A stretch of 64,000 bases of DNA from Massilia rubra (GCF_011682065.1 NZ_VUYU01000001.1:186001-250000), one strand, 5' to 3'. Shown: positions 26,901 through 35,575, numbered from the stretch's first letter. Made by a program: numbers and translations. The notes: generated from the sequence alone by a model not told the origin.

Positions 26901-27788
26901 GGTCTGTTTGGCGCTGAGCGTGTGCGATCCGGTCAGCAGGTTGCTGCTGGTGATGCTCCAGGCGCCGGCGCCGTTGGCTGTGGTCGTGCCCAGCACGGTG
27001 CTGCCGTCGCTGTCGTACAGGCGCACGGTGGCGTTGGCCTCGGCCGTGCCGGTGATGACCGGGGTGCCGGCATTGGTGATGCCGTCGCCGATGGTGCCGC
27101 TGTCGCTGCCTGCCTGCAGCGCAAGTTGCGCCGGTGCATTGGCGCCGCTGTCGATGGTCAGGCTCAGGCCGGCGCTCAGCGCCGAGGTCTCGTTGGCGCC
27201 GTTGGTCTGGGTCACCTTCAAGGTATGGCTGCCGTCGCCCAGCAGGCTGCTGGTGATGCTCCAGTTGCCGCTGCCGTCGGCCGTGCTGCTGCCCAGCAGG
27301 GTGGTGCCGTCGGTGTCGTACAGCTTGACCGTGGCGTTGGCCAGGGCGGTGCCGTTCAGGGTCGGCGTGCCGATATTGGTGATGCCGTCGCCGAGGCTGC
27401 CGCTGTCGCTGGCGCTCGCCAGCGACGGCAGGGGCGGCGCGGCCGGACCGGGACGGCCGCCGAAGACGATGGTGGTGTTGGAGAAGGTCGCGCTGTCGGT
27501 GCCATCGAGGCCTTGCACGGCGTTGACGTCATTGCCGCCGCTCGGGTCGGTATAGCTGAACTCGATGATGTCGCCGGCGGTCAGGGCGTTTGCGGTAAAG
27601 GTCAGCCTGACCATCTTGGCAGCGCTGTCGACGGACACCGCCGATACTGCGGCGCCGCTACCGTTGATCTGGACCAGGAAGGCGCTCGTTGGCGGCGGAT
27701 TGGCAGCATCGAGCTCGGTGTCAAAGATGATGCTGAAAAAATTTTCGCTGATATAGCCATTCGCGCTGGCATAGGTCGGTTGAGGCAT
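23982..27788 (-). CDS. Large exoprotein: SwmB domain, five Ig-like repeats, C-terminal DUF4214
   Basis: 1268 residues with a strong ribosome site (AAGGAGA, 8 nt before ATG) and no Sec signal. Residues about 5-110 resemble the SwmB motility-protein repeat (FFSIIFDTELDAANPPPTSA ... DIIEFSYTDPSGGNDV). Five Ig-like units follow, marked by SDSG, TP-x-x-x-G-x-A and LYD(T/S)DGTTVLG; after the second comes a cadherin/Big-type segment. The last 110 residues hold two DUF4214 helical modules (LYKNVLGRQADYQGFEFW and LYQSIFGRQSDAPGLAFW). DUF4214 proteins without Sec signals are commonly type I secretion substrates, and the window's only type I exporter lies at 42192-46723. Likely an adhesin or motility-related surface protein. 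Confidence 0.85.
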   Translation of the reverse strand: MPQPTYASANGYISENFFSIIFDTELDAANPPPTSAFLVQINGSGAAVSAVSVDSAAKMVRLTFTANALTAGDIIEFSYTDPSGGNDVNAVQGLDGTDSATFSNTTIVFGGRPGPAAPPLPSLASASDSGSLGDGITNIGTPTLNGTALANATVKLYDTDGTTLLGSSTADGSGNWSITSSLLGDGSHTLKVTQTNGANETSALSAGLSLTIDSGANAPAQLALQAGSDSGTIGDGITNAGTPVITGTAEANATVRLYDSDGSTVLGTTTANGAGAWSITSSNLLTGSHTLSAKQTDAAGNVSPASNGFAYILDTIGPVGMALSTTSVDASSATNGSTVATLSSTDITSVQYGFAVGNGTIDADNAKFSISGTSLVASQNLPMGAYHIYLKATDAAGNDAFQIFTINVTNTPSVSAIVRAGGAAVAVPAADTAVSYAVTFSQSVTGVDASDFTLVTNGTAAAGITSVTGSGASYTVTVGGLGGDGSVRLDLNPSGTGIENANNVAIGGGYDGGETYVLDHTALAPTVPAMTSATDTGVSDSDAITSNATPVFEGKAEPDATVRLYDTDGTTLIGTVMADGKGNWSIPSSMLSAGQHTVTARQTDLAGNVSSASGALTVVIDTGAAPLGAPLLTPKSDSGVAGDNLTRFATPTLSGSAEAYASVQLFDSDGTTVLGTAIADPNGVWSIPTSVLGDGSHTITARQTDAAGNISDASAALTLMIDTEAPAAPAAPSLAPASDSGTPGDLVTNVSTPRLTGSAAPNASVTLYDGDGVTVLGTALADAGGQWSMTTLPLSLGYHALTLKQGDAAGNLSPASPIMGLLIEAPPLPPVIPVPPTPTPPVPVVATVDGVPVSTVAVTLPGGASGTQTVIPVVSGERAESNGGASTADIALATSSGGNLLLAQLAAGVGLTASGGPSQAAGNSTEHLIQAILASTPGHPAADQSHLTGNGVVFLGKLGASLPLLVETIVAVGGANSASGALTLTGTSSATQATALVVDATKLAAGSQIVLNAVDFAAIVGAANVSGNTEGQILTGDAASQTFSTSADTAYIFSGGGSDSLRLNWAVGSATRAAAAEPAATPLPTILHGGLDADAGVFMGNSGDYTIARHESYVAITPKDQPQHTALAINLESLVFADTTIALEHRGEQSALAGLYKNVLGRQADYQGFEFWAQAEKSGVTLGHIALEIISSPEAQLLNKAPFNGFIEHDLNLLYQSIFGRQSDAPGLAFWRAAMEQGVSLEHVADEFLHSPEIAAHVVAPLQWDFIV

Positions 27789-28020
27789 TGAACGGTCTCC
27801 TTGCTTGTGAGTAAGGCCGCCCCGCGCACTGCTGATGGTTCTCCAGCGGGGTTGAGATGCAAATTCATCTTACACCCGACAAAACCGTTGCTTTCTCCGC
27901 ACAATTGAACAGGGTGGATGGACGATGTTTTCCCGCCACAAGCCGGCTTTCTCGTTTTCCACGGACATTGATTCTCTGCAAGTTCAGAATGCGGCGTGTG
28001 GCGGCGCGCCGCCGCCCCGC
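27789..28020. other. Gap between the Ig-repeat gene and the AlgI-like gene
   Basis: 232 bases; should carry the promoter of the Ig-repeat gene. The ribosome site is clear. No convincing -10/-35, operator or hairpin was fixed. Confidence 0.35.
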
Positions 28021-29439
28021 TCAGAACTGGAAGTAGATAAACGGATTGAAGCCGCCTTCGACCACCGCCAGGCACGACAGCGCATACAGCAGGCAGGCGT
28101 ACAGGCCCATCATCAAGGGCTGGCGCAGGCTGCGCCGGCGCAGGCGCTGGAATGGTTTGTCGCCCAGCAGGCAGATCACGCCGGCCAGCGCCAGCAGGAA
28201 AATCACCTTGGGGTCCGCCAGCACCCGGTTGGCGTCCTGCCACAGCGGCACGGCCGGATCGAGCCCGCTCATGGCGCCGAGCAGCTTGCCGGTCTGGCCC
28301 AGGTCGACCGCGCGGAACGGCACCCACAGCAAGGTGGCCAGCACGAACACCGGCAGGCTGCCCAGGCGCCAGCGCGCCGAATTGAGCACGCCCGCGCGTT
28401 CGAGCGCCAGCAGTGCGCCGTGCCCCAGGCCCCAGATCAGGAATGTGTAGGCGGCCCCATGCCAGAGCGCGCACAGGCCGAACACGATGAAGCTGTTGCG
28501 GTAGGTCGCCAGGTTGCCGCGCCGGTTGCCGCCCAGCGGAATGTAGACATAGTCGCGGAAAAAGCGCGACAAGGTCATGTGCCAGCGTTGCCAGAATTCG
28601 GTGATGCTGGCCGCCGCGTACGGGCGGTTGAAGTTGCGCGGAAAGCGGAACCCCATCATGCGCGCCATGCCGATGGCCATGTCGGTGTAGCCGGAAAAAT
28701 CGAAATAGATCTGGAACGAGTAGCACAGCGCGCCGAGCCAGGCGGCGTAGGTGCTCATCGCCACAGTGGGGCCGTGCACCACGTCCACCACCGCGCCGAG
28801 CGGGTCGGCGATCAGCATTTTCTTGGACAGGCCGATGCAAAAGATCACCATGCCCCAGAATACGTCGCTGCCGACCAGGCGCCGGTACTTGAGGTTGAGC
28901 TGCTCGCGCACCTCGGCGTAGCGCACCACCGGGCCGGCGATCAGGTGGGGGAACAAAAAGATGTAGATGGCGAACTTCTGGATGCTGGTTTCGGCCTCGA
29001 TGCGGCGCGCATGCACGTCCAGCAGGTAAGAGAGGAAATGGAACACGTAGAAAGAGATACCGAGCGGCAGGATGATCTTCCAGGTGGCCGCCGTGGCGAA
29101 CGGCGCCGCGCCGGAGATGTCGTGCAGCACCTGGGCCAGGAACAGCAGGTATTTGAAGAAGATCAAGGGCGCCAGGTTCATCACGATGCCGGCGCCGAGC
29201 GCCAGTGTGGCGGCGCGCTCCGCTGCGGCGCGGCGCAGGCGTCCGATCAGCTGGCCCAGCATGAAGTTCAGCAGCAGCAGCACCAGCGCCACCACGGTCA
29301 GCGCGCCCGCGCCCAGGATGTAGAAGGCGAAGCTGGCCAGCAAAATGTAACTGTTGCGGGCAGCCCTCGGCAGCACGAAGTACAAGGCGAAAAACACCGG
29401 GAAGAACAGGAACAGGAAGCCGGGAGAAGAAAAAACCAT
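28021..29439 (-). CDS. MBOAT O-acyltransferase (AlgI-like)
   Basis: 472 residues from ATG at 29439 (MVFSSPGFLFLFFPVFFALY). About ten membrane helices. The conserved MBOAT blocks are FWQRWHMTLSRFFRDYVYIPLGG and the catalytic His in LWHGAAYTFLIWGLGHG. AlgI-type proteins move acetyl groups across the inner membrane for periplasmic polysaccharide acetylation. Paired with the AlgJ-like gene 92 bp upstream. The acetylated glycan is unknown; the O-antigen/capsule made by neighbouring loci is one candidate. Confidence 0.9.
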   Translation of the reverse strand: MVFSSPGFLFLFFPVFFALYFVLPRAARNSYILLASFAFYILGAGALTVVALVLLLLNFMLGQLIGRLRRAAAERAATLALGAGIVMNLAPLIFFKYLLFLAQVLHDISGAAPFATAATWKIILPLGISFYVFHFLSYLLDVHARRIEAETSIQKFAIYIFLFPHLIAGPVVRYAEVREQLNLKYRRLVGSDVFWGMVIFCIGLSKKMLIADPLGAVVDVVHGPTVAMSTYAAWLGALCYSFQIYFDFSGYTDMAIGMARMMGFRFPRNFNRPYAAASITEFWQRWHMTLSRFFRDYVYIPLGGNRRGNLATYRNSFIVFGLCALWHGAAYTFLIWGLGHGALLALERAGVLNSARWRLGSLPVFVLATLLWVPFRAVDLGQTGKLLGAMSGLDPAVPLWQDANRVLADPKVIFLLALAGVICLLGDKPFQRLRRRSLRQPLMMGLYACLLYALSCLAVVEGGFNPFIYFQF

Positions 29440-29531
29440 GGGTGATCCGTGGGCGCGGGCCTGTGGCCCGCGCGGCAAAAGAGTTATCGGTCAGCGCCTT
29501 TGTGCGCCGAAGGGAAAGGCCGGTCGTGGTG

Positions 29532-30749
29532 TCAGCGTTTGACGGTGAACGCCGCCCAGCGGTCGGCCTGGATGTCGAGCACCTGGACGATCAGGTATTT
29601 GCAGCGCCCCGCGATCAGCGGCGCGACCTCTTTGAGCTCCTGGGCGCGGCTGATCTTGGTGAATTTCTGGAAATGCTCGATCAGGCCGGCGACCAGCATG
29701 CCGTCGCTGAAACTGTTGCCGTACATGCAGGTCGGCGGCAGCAGGTCGGCCCGCTCCACGGTGGCGGTATCGAATTCCAGGCCGGTGGCGGCGGGATCGA
29801 ACTGGCGGCGCTGGTGCAGCGCGGTCCACGTTGTCTTCAGTTGCGGCTCGAGCACGTCCTTGTGCATGTTCAGGCGTCCGGCAAAGCGCATTTCGACGCC
29901 GACGAAGGGCTTGACGTCCAGTTCGAGCCGGTGGCGCCAGCGCACGGGCGAGCCTTCCAGTTCGGCGATCACGCGCACCGCGTCGGCCGCCGTGGCCATG
30001 GCCATCGGTTCGGACCAGTGAAAATCCTGCTTGAAAAACGGCGCGAACTTGTCCTCGTTGGCGCGCATCAAGCCGACGACATCGACAAAATGCAGCTCGG
30101 GCGTGCTTTTCAGGCGCTGGTAAAAGTGCATGAAATGCGAGTCGTCGGGCACGCGCGGGGCGAAGAAGGGCAAGCGCTCGCGCGTGAAATACTGTTTCTG
30201 GACCGGCGTCATCAGGACCATGGTGACGCCCACCGCGCGCAGGCGCGCCGCCAGGCCCAGCACGCCTTCGTGGGCGGCGTCCTGCGCGGCCTGGGTGCCG
30301 AGGATTTTCTCGGTCAGCGGCAATTCGACCTCGGCGATGCTGCGGCCGTACAGTTCGCCCTTTTTGCCGTAATACACGCGGCGCGAGGTACGGAACAGGC
30401 GATAGTCGATTTCGTTCTTGACGCGGATCATCAGGCTGCGCAAGCCGAGTTGATCGGCGAAGGCTTTTTCAAAGCGCGCGTAATTCTTGTCGGTATCGAA
30501 GAGACCGCCTTCCCAGGTGGTCGGGTAGGCCGCCAGTGGACGCAATTCTTCCACTGGAGGAATTTTGGCGCTGTGCCAGCCTGCCAGTTTCGGCAGGGCC
30601 GGCACCAGGCTGACGGTAAAGACCAGGGCCACCAGCAGCAGGCGCAGCAGATGGCGCGCGCCACGGCTGCGCCGGCGCCATGCCGGCAACTGGGCGCGTC
30701 CCGGCGACACGCGCGCAGGCTGGACGGCTGGGGAAGAAGAGTCGTTCAT
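29532..30749 (-). CDS. AlgJ/AlgX-like SGNH-fold acetyltransferase
   Basis: 405 residues from ATG at 30749; a longer in-frame extension is GC-rich noise. One N-terminal membrane helix (LLRLLLVALVFTVSLVPAL) anchors a periplasmic domain. Motifs of the AlgJ/X family: the nucleophile block MYGNSFSDGM and the Asp-His pair in KQDFHWSEPMAMATA. It should transfer the acetyl group delivered by the AlgI-like partner to a glycan. Confidence 0.86.
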   Translation of the reverse strand: MNDSSSPAVQPARVSPGRAQLPAWRRRSRGARHLLRLLLVALVFTVSLVPALPKLAGWHSAKIPPVEELRPLAAYPTTWEGGLFDTDKNYARFEKAFADQLGLRSLMIRVKNEIDYRLFRTSRRVYYGKKGELYGRSIAEVELPLTEKILGTQAAQDAAHEGVLGLAARLRAVGVTMVLMTPVQKQYFTRERLPFFAPRVPDDSHFMHFYQRLKSTPELHFVDVVGLMRANEDKFAPFFKQDFHWSEPMAMATAADAVRVIAELEGSPVRWRHRLELDVKPFVGVEMRFAGRLNMHKDVLEPQLKTTWTALHQRRQFDPAATGLEFDTATVERADLLPPTCMYGNSFSDGMLVAGLIEHFQKFTKISRAQELKEVAPLIAGRCKYLIVQVLDIQADRWAAFTVKR

Positions 30750-31015
30750 GGGTGCTGCGATTCCTTGCGGGTTGGTCGGGCAGGGGGATGGCCCGGCTGC
30801 TGTGGCGCACGCGCCCTGGTGGACCCGCATCGATGGCTGGCCCGCCGGGAAGCGTTGCGCCGTCCTGGCCAGGGTGGGCGGCGCTCGGTCGCGCTGCCGC
30901 TTGCGCCTGATGTACCGGATAAAACGATACGCAGTATACAATATTTCAGTTCGCGGTAGCCAGTCAAAGCTGGCGCCGGCGGCGGCGGCGCCATCGCGCC
31001 AGGCCTTGGTGCGCC

Positions 31016-31792
31016 TCAGTTCTGCGCCAGCTTGTGCAGCTCGGCCGGGTTGAGGATGATCAGGCGGTGCGTGCCCTTTTCGACAATGCCTTGCTGCACC
31101 AGCGCGAGCAGGGTGCGGGTCACCGTTTCGCGGCTGGTGTTGATCATGTTGGCGATATCCTGGTGGGTCGGCAGGTTTTCCACCACTTCCACATCGCCTT
31201 CCTTCTTTTCCTTCATCAGTTCGAGGAAGGTGTAGATGCGCTTGGCGGTGTTGTGGATGCTCAGCAGCGCGCGAAATTGCGAGTCGCGCTGCACTTTTTC
31301 GGCCAGGAAGCGCAGCATGTGCTTGGCCACCGACGGCGAATGGGAAAACAGGTGCAGGGCGGTGAGGCGCGGCAGCAGCGCCACCATCACCGGGCTGAGC
31401 GCGACGACCGAGGCCGAGCGGGTCGAGCCGTTGATGACGGCGATTTCGCCGAAGAAGTCGCCCGGCGCGAGCATGCGCAAGCCGATCGCGCGGCCGTCCT
31501 CGGTCACGTCGATCACTTGCAACTGGCCCGACAGCAAAAACAGCAGGCTGTCGCCGCTGGCGCCTTTTTGCAGCACCACGTCGCGCTTGGCGTAGGTGCG
31601 GATGCGCAGGTCGGTCATGACCTGGCGCATTTCATCCTCGCTCAGCTGGGCCAGCAGGGGAATCTTGCGCAGGTGGATCTGAACGCTGACCTTGTTCTGC
31701 GAATCCTTGGGCACCGGCATCACCGAGGCATCCTCGGGGCCGAGCGGGACCCCGTTCTTGGTCGCGGTAACGATGAAATTATTTGTACTCAT
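31016..31792 (-). CDS. Crp/Fnr-family regulator with CRP-like cAMP cassette and recognition helix
   Basis: 258 residues. A leader of about 35 residues precedes a cyclic-nucleotide domain with the phosphate-binding cassette PGDFFGEIAVINGSTRSASV, keeping the Glu and Arg-Ser that contact cAMP in E. coli CRP. After the dimerisation helix comes a winged helix-turn-helix: LPTHQDIANMINTSRETVTRTL. Its SRETVxR recognition helix has the same Arg-Glu-Arg triad that reads TGTGA half-sites in CRP. No Cys cluster for an FNR iron-sulfur centre is present. It is last in a gene run with a CHASE2 adenylate cyclase. Predicted targets are the three TGTGA-N6 sites between 35576 and 42047. Confidence 0.9.
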   Translation of the reverse strand: MSTNNFIVTATKNGVPLGPEDASVMPVPKDSQNKVSVQIHLRKIPLLAQLSEDEMRQVMTDLRIRTYAKRDVVLQKGASGDSLLFLLSGQLQVIDVTEDGRAIGLRMLAPGDFFGEIAVINGSTRSASVVALSPVMVALLPRLTALHLFSHSPSVAKHMLRFLAEKVQRDSQFRALLSIHNTAKRIYTFLELMKEKKEGDVEVVENLPTHQDIANMINTSRETVTRTLLALVQQGIVEKGTHRLIILNPAELHKLAQN

Positions 31793-31804
31793 GCACTGTT
31801 TCCG

Positions 31805-32134
31805 TCATAAATAGGCATGCGCGAGCGGCGCGCACAGCGCCACCGTGGCGATGCCGGCGGCATTGGCCGCCATGTCGCGCCAGCAAAACTTTCTTCCGGG
31901 TACTAAATTTTGCAGGATTTCGATGAGGAGGGCGGCGCCCAGCAAGCCCAGCAGGCAGAGTTGCAGGAACCAGCCGCCCGGAACCATGCGTGCCAGCAAC
32001 AGGGCGAGCAGGCCGAACGCCAGGAAATGCATGAGCTTATCGTTCGGCAATGGCGGCAGCCATTCGTTCGGTACCAGGCAGCCCGCCACGATGCCGGCCG
32101 TGGCCAGTAAAAACACAATCAATTCCCAAGTCAT
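31805..32134 (-). CDS. VanZ-like small membrane protein
   Basis: 109 residues from ATG at 32134. Four membrane helices and the VanZ-type core: NDKLMHFLAFGLLALLLA, then LIEILQNLVPGRKFCWRDMAANAAGI. The conserved K-x-x-H and the R-x-x-D-x-x-A-N motifs are present. Function is unknown for most VanZ-like proteins outside glycopeptide resistance. It sits 12 bp upstream of the Crp-type gene and 77 bp downstream of the barrel gene, so co-transcription is likely. Confidence 0.8.
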   Translation of the reverse strand: MTWELIVFLLATAGIVAGCLVPNEWLPPLPNDKLMHFLAFGLLALLLARMVPGGWFLQLCLLGLLGAALLIEILQNLVPGRKFCWRDMAANAAGIATVALCAPLAHAYL

Positions 32135-32211
32135 CTTATCCACATCAACAGTCGTTCCGCCGGCGCCGGCGTGTACCGTACCAGCGCCAGCAAACGTGCT
32201 GGAGCGGTATC

Positions 32212-33519
32212 TTACCAGTTGTCGGTGCGCCAGCTGAACTGGAACCAACGGCTGTCGTACTGGAACAGGGGAATGTTCTCGCGATTGAAGGTGCGCCGCA
32301 CTTCCAGCTGCACGGCGCTGTGGGTGCCGACCGGGAACAGCAGGCTGGCGCGCAGCTGGGTGGTGTCTTGCTGGCGCTTGATTTCGATGAAGTCTTTCGA
32401 ATAGATGCGATCGCCGCGCCACGACTGGCGCGACACGCCCAGTTCGCCGATGGCTTTATCGCCCATCAGCGCGACCAGGTTGGCGCCGCCGTACCAGCCG
32501 TCGCGCTCGCCGCCGGGACGCGCTTCCTTGCCCCGGTCCGCCAGCAGGCCGGCCGACAGGACCACGGTCGATCGCTTGCTGCGGATCGCCAGGCTGGTGC
32601 CCAGGTCGAGCGTGCGCGCATCGTAATAGCGCCGGGTCGGATAGATGGCGCTGCTGTAGCCGGCGCTGAGCGACCAGCCGAGCGACTCGCCCAGGTCGAC
32701 CGGCGGCACGGCGCGCAGCAGTACCTGGGCCTGGCGCTGATACAGCTCCTCGCCCAGGCGCACCAGGCCGTAGGCGGCGGTGGCGCGCCCGGTCCAGCCG
32801 GCGCCGCTCCACGGGCTCTCCAGTCCCAGCAGGACGGAATCGGTGTCCTGGCTCTTGACCTGGTTGTAGCGCAAGGCGCGCAGCTGGGCGATCAGGAGCA
32901 TGCCGCGGCTGCCGATCGGCTGGTTGAAGTCGCCCGAGAGCACCTTGAAATGATCGGCGCGCGGCAGCGAGTCGGGGCCGAGATCGTAGGTTTTCAGATT
33001 GCCCGCGCCGCCGATCTGCACCACGCTGCTGCTCGAGCCCTGGTTGACGTTGGTGTCGTAGCCGGCGCCGAGCTTGAACGACATCGAGCGCGGATGGGCG
33101 CGCTGGCCCTTGCAGCCCGAGGTGCGGTAGTGCGCGATCAGTTCCAGGATCGCGTCCGACGGATGGAAACGCTGCACGATCTGCCCGAACAGGCGCTCGG
33201 CCTCGGCCTTGTTGCCCAGTTCGCAATGGCTGATGGCCAGGTCGAGCCAGGCCCCGGCGTGCAGGGCGTTCTTTTCCAGCAGGCGGCCAAGCTTGGTGGT
33301 GGCTTCGTCGGGCCGCCCTTCGGACAGCGAACGCAGCGCTTCCAGGTAGAGTTTTTCTTCCTCGGCCGCCTGCTCGTCGCTGAGCGGGGCCGGGGCCTCC
33401 GCCGCCGCCGTCGTCTCGGCCGCCGCCGTCTCGGGCGCATCGCCCTGCTGGGCGCGCGCCGGGGCCAGTGCGCCCAGGGCGCCGAGCGCCAGCAGTAGTG
33501 CCAGGGTCGGGCGCCTCAT
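32212..33519 (-). CDS. TPR outer-membrane beta-barrel protein
   Basis: 435 residues. Sec signal (TLALLLALGALGALAPARA), an Ala/Glu-rich linker, two to three TPR-like helical pairs (about 45-140; LGRLLEKNALHAGAWLDLAISHCELGN), then about 290 residues of alternating amphipathic strands starting FKLGAGYDTNVNQ and ending with aromatic SRWFQFSWRTDNW, an outer-membrane insertion signal. Layout recalls surface-lipoprotein-assembly (DUF560-like) proteins, but that is only a fold-level guess. ATG overlaps the cyclase stop as ATGA. Confidence 0.75.
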   Translation of the reverse strand: MRRPTLALLLALGALGALAPARAQQGDAPETAAAETTAAAEAPAPLSDEQAAEEEKLYLEALRSLSEGRPDEATTKLGRLLEKNALHAGAWLDLAISHCELGNKAEAERLFGQIVQRFHPSDAILELIAHYRTSGCKGQRAHPRSMSFKLGAGYDTNVNQGSSSSVVQIGGAGNLKTYDLGPDSLPRADHFKVLSGDFNQPIGSRGMLLIAQLRALRYNQVKSQDTDSVLLGLESPWSGAGWTGRATAAYGLVRLGEELYQRQAQVLLRAVPPVDLGESLGWSLSAGYSSAIYPTRRYYDARTLDLGTSLAIRSKRSTVVLSAGLLADRGKEARPGGERDGWYGGANLVALMGDKAIGELGVSRQSWRGDRIYSKDFIEIKRQQDTTQLRASLLFPVGTHSAVQLEVRRTFNRENIPLFQYDSRWFQFSWRTDNW

Positions 33520-35414
33520 GCCGGCTGCTCCAGCGTAAACAGTTCGATCGGATGCTCCTTGCCGCGCAGCGCATGCCGGCCCAGGCTGAGGAAGCGGTGG
33601 CGCGTGGCGTAGCCGACCGTGCCCTGGCCGATGATCACATCGTGCGGGAAGTCGCGCGCCGCCTGTTCCAGGCGCGACGCGGTGTTGACGCTGTCGCCGA
33701 CCGCCGTATAGATGCTGCGGAAAGAGGTGCCGTAGTCGCCCACCATGGCCAGGCCGCTTTCGATGCCGATGCGCACGCGCAGCGGCTGGCCGCCGGCGCG
33801 CACCCGGCGCGCGCTCAGGATGGCGACTTCGCGCAGGATGCGTGCGGCCGCGTCCAGCGCCAGGTCGGCGTGCTGCGCGTTCGGAATCGGCGCGCCCCAG
33901 AAGGCGACCAGGCCGTCGCCCGTGTATTTGTCGAGCGTGCCCTTGTTTTCCAGCACAGGGCGGGTCAGGCAATCGAGAAAATCGGTGGTCAGCCTGGCCG
34001 CTTCTTCCACCGGCAGCGCTTCGACCTGGGTGGTGTAGCCTTGCATGTCGGCGATCAGGGTGGTCACTTGCAGCTGGCGCGGGGCGAGCGGGTCTTTCAG
34101 GCCGCTGCGCAGCAATTCATCGACCACTTCCCCGGCCACGTAGCGGCGCATGGTGTCGAGCAGGCGCCGCGAGCCGGACTGGGCCAACTGCCAGTGGAAG
34201 GGCACGCCCACCGCCAGCAAGAACCCGATCGACAGCAGCGGGCCGCTCACCGAAAAATCCGGATCGTGGGCCGACAGGCCGTAGGCCAGCATGAGCCAGG
34301 TCAGCGAGGCTGCCGCCAGCATCAGCACATTGACGGCGGCCGACAGGCGCGCGAAGGTGTAGCCGGCCAGCACCACGACGACGCTGGCGAACAGCACCGC
34401 CATCAGGCGTCCGGGCCAGGGCGCCGGGGCCAGGCCGGCCTGCTGGTCGAGCAGGGTGGTGAGCATCGAGGCGTGCACCAGCAAGCCGGGGCTGGAACGC
34501 CCGAGCGGGGTGGCGACGCGGTCGCCGATGCTCAGGGATGACGAGCCGATCAGCACCAGGCGCCCGGCCACCATCGCCGGGTCGAGCCGGCCGTCGAGGA
34601 TCTCGCCGGCCTTGGCCACGGTGTAGGCGTCGAGCGAGCGGCTGAACGGCACGCGCTGGTAGCCGTCGCGCTGGTCCGGCGCCGTCGCCGTCGCGCTTGC
34701 GGCGCAGCAGTCGAGCAGCGCGCGCGAGAGGGTTGGAAAGCGGCGCTGTTCGAACCAGGTATACATAGGGACGCGGCGCAGCACGCCGTCGGAATCGGGA
34801 CGCACCCCGATATTGCCCACATGCGGCGCCTGCGCCAGCCCGGCATGGTTGGCGATGAAGCCGTAGGCCGGCACGGCGGCGCCGGGCGCCGCCGACGGCG
34901 CGCCGCCGGCGGGGCGTCCGAAGCGCAGCGCTTGCGGGCGCTGTTCGTAGTCGAACAGCTGGGCCAGCACCAGCGGGCCTTGCCCGGCCAGCACGGCCAG
35001 GCGCATGTCGCCGGCGGGGTCGCCCGGTTCGCCTTGCAAAATGTCGAGCGCGACCGCGCGCGCGCCGTCGCCGATCAGGGTTTCCACCAGCGTGGCCAGG
35101 CGCTCGCGCGACCAGGGCCAGGGATGGGTGGCCAGGCTGGTCTCGTCGATATCGACCACCAGGATGCGCTGCTCGGGCGTATCGACCGCCTGCGCCACCA
35201 CGAAACGGTCGCGCAGCCATTCGTCGGCGGCGTCGAGCCCCGAGGCGCCGCGCGGCAGTTGTGCCCAGGCAGCGAGCATCAGCGCCGCCAACGGAATCGA
35301 CAGGTGCAGCAGGGGAGGGGGAGAGAAGGAGCGCAAGTGGACCAATGAGTATGGCGCGCCGACCGACGGGATTGGTGCTCCCGACGCAGGTGCGCGACCT
35401 GGAAAATGACGCAA
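33516..35414 (-). CDS. CHASE2-domain class III adenylate cyclase
   Basis: 632 residues. A membrane anchor near 35-55, extracytoplasmic CHASE2 sensor at about 60-345 (VVDIDETSLATHPWPWSRERLA; LIGSSSLSIGDRVATPLG), three membrane helices at about 350-425, then a cyclase domain. Catalytic features: metal Asp in TLIADMQGYT, Lys and second Asp in LDKYTGDGLVAFWG (Lys specifies adenine), and Asn/Arg in VGDSVNTASRLEQA. All needed residues are present, so it should make cAMP in response to an envelope cue. It is divergent from a FecR-domain gene, a common pairing, and heads a gene run that ends with a Crp-type regulator. Confidence 0.9.
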   Translation of the reverse strand: MRHFPGRAPASGAPIPSVGAPYSLVHLRSFSPPPLLHLSIPLAALMLAAWAQLPRGASGLDAADEWLRDRFVVAQAVDTPEQRILVVDIDETSLATHPWPWSRERLATLVETLIGDGARAVALDILQGEPGDPAGDMRLAVLAGQGPLVLAQLFDYEQRPQALRFGRPAGGAPSAAPGAAVPAYGFIANHAGLAQAPHVGNIGVRPDSDGVLRRVPMYTWFEQRRFPTLSRALLDCCAASATATAPDQRDGYQRVPFSRSLDAYTVAKAGEILDGRLDPAMVAGRLVLIGSSSLSIGDRVATPLGRSSPGLLVHASMLTTLLDQQAGLAPAPWPGRLMAVLFASVVVVLAGYTFARLSAAVNVLMLAAASLTWLMLAYGLSAHDPDFSVSGPLLSIGFLLAVGVPFHWQLAQSGSRRLLDTMRRYVAGEVVDELLRSGLKDPLAPRQLQVTTLIADMQGYTTQVEALPVEEAARLTTDFLDCLTRPVLENKGTLDKYTGDGLVAFWGAPIPNAQHADLALDAAARILREVAILSARRVRAGGQPLRVRIGIESGLAMVGDYGTSFRSIYTAVGDSVNTASRLEQAARDFPHDVIIGQGTVGYATRHRFLSLGRHALRGKEHPIELFTLEQPA

Positions 35415-35575
35415 GTATAACGCCAGAGTGGCAGTAATACTACCAAAGCAAGTTTTTTTGCAACATTACTCTCAACGCAATGTCGCGTACGTACGAGGGT
35501 GCAGCTTCATCATAGGCCGCAAAGGGCGCAAGAGATGTTGCTGAACCGTCCAAGATTTGTATCAGAATGCAATAA

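Noticed and set aside
24018-27791. Open frame of 1257 codons on the plus strand opposite the Ig-repeat gene
   Set aside because: Its product is Gly/Arg/Ala/His-rich without domains and mirrors the repeats of the real gene; a high-GC antisense artefact.
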